From NCBI GenBank assembly GCA_007136375.1, contig SLHB01000491.1:1-18226 (forward strand): a stretch of 18,226 nt of DNA, written 5' to 3'. Both the position numbers and the translations under genes were made by a program. Source of the DNA: Candidatus Hydrogenedentota bacterium. Lineage in GTDB: Bacteria > Hydrogenedentota > Hydrogenedentia > Hydrogenedentales > SLHB01. The notes beneath the pieces are model-generated. The model searched no databases, had not been told where the DNA came from, and worked only from the letters and a program-made list of their open reading frames with translations. Below are positions 16,331-18,226 of this stretch, one piece after another (the stretch's first letter is position 1; every line of letters begins with the position of its first letter).

Positions 16331-16358
16331 GATATCCCAAACCGGTCAAAAAGTTGCA
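16331..16358 (-). promoter_or_regulatory. Candidate ECF-type self-promoter of the sigma operon
   Basis: On the minus strand TGCAAC followed by a T-run (16358-16353, then TTTTT) and GATATC (16336-16331) are 16 bp apart, the layout of ECF promoters, which often have an AAC(TT)-type -35. The start would fall near 16324, giving a very short leader to the GTG at 16311. Confidence 0.42.
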
Positions 16359-16371
16359 CTTTCCCGGGCGC

Positions 16372-16400
16372 AGTATAGCACGGCGGCGCCCCGCAAACAA
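16372..16400 (-). promoter_or_regulatory. Candidate sigma70 extended -10 promoter of the sigma operon
   Basis: On the minus strand TTGTTT (16400-16395), a 17-bp spacer and TGCTATACT (16380-16372, extended -10) form a plausible housekeeping promoter. The start near 16365 would give about 54 bases of leader. A 10-bp direct repeat, ACGGCGGCGC at 16380-16389 and 16400-16409, sits around the -35 with a 20-bp period. Confidence 0.48.
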
Positions 16401-16415
16401 CGGCGGCGCGGCTTC

Positions 16416-17486
16416 TTAACCGCCCCGGTTCACGTCCATGAGGGCCTGAGGGTTCCGCATATGGCCCGCCGCCTCATCGAAGTGCACAAGACCTTGTATA
16501 TAGAGATCCTTGATGCTCTTGTCGAGGGTGGTCATGCCGTCTTTCGTGTGGGTTTCAAGGAGGCTGTAGATTTGATGGGTTTTTCCTTCGCGGATCTGAT
16601 TGGCCACGGCCGTGTTGTTGCGCAACACCTCACACGCCAACACGCGGCCGTCGCCCTCGGCCCGGGGCAGCAAGCGCTGACTGATGACAGCCAGCAGCGT
16701 CATGGACAGCATGAAACGGATTTGCTGCTGCTGCGCGCCGGGAAACACGTCAATGATCCGGTCCACGGTTTGAATGGCCTCGTTGGTGTGGAGTGTGGCC
16801 AGGACCAGGTGCCCCGTCTCGGCGGCGCGTAAGGCCGCCTGGATGGTTTCCAGGTCCCGCATCTCGCCGATGAGAATCACGTCCGGGTCTTGCCGCAATA
16901 CAAACTTGAGCGCGTCGCCGAAACTCAGAGTATCCCCGCCGATTTCACGCTGATCCACGATGCATTTTTGATGGTAGTGGACAAACTCGATGGGATCCTC
17001 GATGGTGATGACATGGCCTTCCCGCGTTTCATTGATGATCCCGATGAGCGACGCGAGCGTCGTGGTCTTGCCATGTCCCGTGGGCCCGGTTACGAGAATA
17101 AGCCCCTGCCGGGCCCGCGCCAACGCCGCCACGCCTTCGGGAAGGCCCAAGTCTTCGATTTTCGGAATGGTGTCGGGAATGGGGCGGAAGGCCGCGGTGA
17201 CCGCTTGCTTTTGATAGTAGACGTTGACGCGGTAGCGGTGCTTCCGGCCCACGGCGAAGGACAGGTCGAGTTCCTTGTACGTTTCGAAGTGGCGTTGTTG
17301 CTCGTCAGTCAAGGCGCTGTAGATAAGGGCCCGCGTCTGCTCCGGCGTGAGCGCGTCGCCGTGAGCGCGGAGGAGCTTGCCGTTCACCCGCAGCACCGGC
17401 GGCGCGCCCGCGCTAATGATCAGATCCGACGCGTTCTCTTTCCGCACCATTTCGAACAGCTCTTCCAGCGTGTACATCTGCGTCAT
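16416..17486 (-). CDS. pilT: Type IV pilus retraction ATPase PilT
   Basis: 356 residues, close to the usual PilT length. PilT is a cytoplasmic hexameric ATPase that depolymerises type IV pili for twitching. Motifs: Walker A GPTGHGKT (134-141, His where Ser is common), Asp box ITIEDPIEFVH (160-170), Walker B DPDVILIGEMRD (200-211) and His box GHLVLATLHT (225-234). The PilT-specific C-terminal element reads ANQIREGKTHQI (about 295-306). The N-terminal domain begins MTQMYTLEELFEMVRKENASDLIIS. The frame continues upstream to 18062 over the divergent gene, but AGGGG 7 bases before ATG 17486 fixes this start; an ATG at 17504 would put that site inside the coding region. No other pilus genes are in view. 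Confidence 0.96.
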   Translation of the reverse strand: MTQMYTLEELFEMVRKENASDLIISAGAPPVLRVNGKLLRAHGDALTPEQTRALIYSALTDEQQRHFETYKELDLSFAVGRKHRYRVNVYYQKQAVTAAFRPIPDTIPKIEDLGLPEGVAALARARQGLILVTGPTGHGKTTTLASLIGIINETREGHVITIEDPIEFVHYHQKCIVDQREIGGDTLSFGDALKFVLRQDPDVILIGEMRDLETIQAALRAAETGHLVLATLHTNEAIQTVDRIIDVFPGAQQQQIRFMLSMTLLAVISQRLLPRAEGDGRVLACEVLRNNTAVANQIREGKTHQIYSLLETHTKDGMTTLDKSIKDLYIQGLVHFDEAAGHMRNPQALMDVNRGG

Positions 17487-17555
17487 GCGTTTCCCCTTCA
17501 CCATGGCCGGGACACAGGCGCGGGCCGGCGACAGACGCCGCCCTCCTTCGCTTCC

Positions 17556-17585
17556 ATGATATCGACGGCCTCCCCGGAATGGCAA
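17556..17585 (-). promoter_or_regulatory. Candidate sigma70 promoter for pilT
   Basis: On the minus strand TTGCCA (17585-17580) and TATCAT (17561-17556), each one base off consensus, are 18 bp apart. The transcript start would be near 17549, giving a leader of about 63 bases before ATG 17486. Confidence 0.5.
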
Positions 17586-17645
17586 AGGCCCGCGCTCCGT
17601 CCCTGACCGGAAAGGAACGCCCGTGGCGGGCGGGCAGGCGCCGCC

Positions 17646-17674
17646 TTTACTGCGGCGGCGGGGCGTGCTACATT
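17646..17674 (+). promoter_or_regulatory. Candidate promoter for tgt
   Basis: TTTACT (17646-17651) and TACATT (17669-17674) are 17 bp apart, with a TGC just before the -10 (extended -10). The start near 17681 fits the tgt ATG at 17745. With the pilT promoter it makes a 258-bp divergent regulatory region that holds no other gene. Confidence 0.45.
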
Positions 17675-17744
17675 GCGCCCGAAAACGCCGCCGCCCTCGG
17701 AGCCCCGGGAACAACCACTCAGGAACCAGGCTAAGAACATTCCC

Positions 17745-18226
17745 ATGGAAGAACCCGCCCCAACGATGGACCCCGTCCGCTTTGAAGTGACGGCCCGCGA
17801 TTCCGCGAGCGCCGCGCGGACCGGCCTGCTGCACACGCCCCATGGGAGCATCGAGACGCCCGTGTTCATGCCGGTGGGCACGCAAGGGGGCGTGAAGGCC
17901 CTGTCGCAAGAAGATCTGCGCGTTATCGGCGCGGACATCATCCTCGCCAACGCCTATCACCTTTACCTGCGGCCTGGCGTGGACATTCTGGAGCAGGCGG
18001 GCGGGCTTCATCGTTTCATGAATTGGGACCGGTCCATTCTCACGGACTCCGGGGGCTTCCAAGTGTTCAGCTTGGCGGGGCTAACCAAGATCTCGGAGGA
18101 CGGCGTGGCGTTTCAGAGCCACATCGACGGATCCCGCCACTTCCTCCGGCCCGAGGACGCCATCGCCGTGCAGCGGAGCATCGGCGCCGACATCATCATG
18201 TGCTTCGACGAGTGCACGCCCTATCC
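17745..18226 (+). CDS. tgt: tRNA-guanine transglycosylase (queuine), 3'-truncated by window edge
   Basis: The first 160 residues of Tgt, which exchanges guanine 34 for the queuosine precursor in GUN-anticodon tRNAs; the frame is open to the window end. Family landmarks in order: SIETPVFMPVGTQGGVKAL, ILANAYHLYLRPG, ILTDSGGFQVFSLAG with the conserved catalytic-site Asp101, then FQSHIDGSRHFLRPEDAI and the start of the DIIMCFDECTPY block. Two in-frame ATGs are possible. ATG 17745 has only a poor Shine-Dalgarno; ATG 17766 (MDPVRFEVTARDS) has GGAAGA about 13 bases upstream and gives a more typical N-terminus. The zinc-binding C-terminal region lies outside the window. It is divergent from pilT, and the gene order does not suggest a functional link. 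Confidence 0.96.
   Translation, partial: MEEPAPTMDPVRFEVTARDSASAARTGLLHTPHGSIETPVFMPVGTQGGVKALSQEDLRVIGADIILANAYHLYLRPGVDILEQAGGLHRFMNWDRSILTDSGGFQVFSLAGLTKISEDGVAFQSHIDGSRHFLRPEDAIAVQRSIGADIIMCFDECTPY

Noticed and set aside
16380..16409. CRISPR-like or satellite repeat
   Set aside because: Only two 10-base copies of low-complexity GC sequence.
17487..18062. Extension of PilT upstream over the divergent region
   Set aside because: It covers tgt on the opposite strand; PilT homology begins at MTQMYTLEEL with a good ribosome site.

Overview
The window looks like a stretch of chromosome from a GC-rich diderm bacterium. The evidence for an outer membrane is a TolC-type channel, a YdbH-type intermembrane protein with a partner lipoprotein, and PilT. 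The mix (carboxypeptidase-regulatory-like repeat protein, ECF sigma/anti-sigma pair, DUF4097-type protein, many TTG leucine codons) would fit a PVC-related or Hydrogenedentota-like lineage. That placement is a low-confidence guess from general appearance. I see no tRNA, rRNA, CRISPR array, transposase or phage gene.

Layout, plus strand 1-11061: the 3' part of a TolC-family efflux channel gene; a 1019-residue membrane-anchored protein made of nine carboxypeptidase-regulatory-like beta-sandwich repeats; a 139-bp nested imperfect palindrome; an MtfA (M90) zinc peptidase; a secreted transglutaminase-like protein whose end overlaps the start of a 1118-residue YdbH/AsmA-like protein; and a 227-residue predicted lipoprotein that reads as a fusion of YnbE (N-terminal part) and YdbL/DUF1318 (C-terminal part). 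A hairpin plus T-run at about 11121-11160 closes this side.

Minus strand 17486 to 11187: pilT; then an ECF sigma factor, its zinc-finger anti-sigma factor and a two-repeat DUF4097 (beta-helix adhesin-like) envelope protein as one probable operon; then a CaCA-family Na+/Ca2+ exchanger and a small PGPGW-like membrane protein. At the right edge a tgt gene (queuosine tRNA modification) runs divergently from pilT and leaves the window.

The most interesting system is the ydbH-fusion locus. In E. coli the gene order is ydbH-ynbE-ydbL, and the three products are implicated in a lipid-transport bridge between inner and outer membrane. Here the last two appear as one polypeptide in the same order, and ydbH is translationally coupled to a periplasmic transglutaminase-like protein. 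The sigma/anti-sigma/DUF4097 operon carries two candidate promoters, one shaped like an ECF self-promoter. Together the window is dominated by cell-envelope functions. No gene-free stretch exceeds 300 bases.
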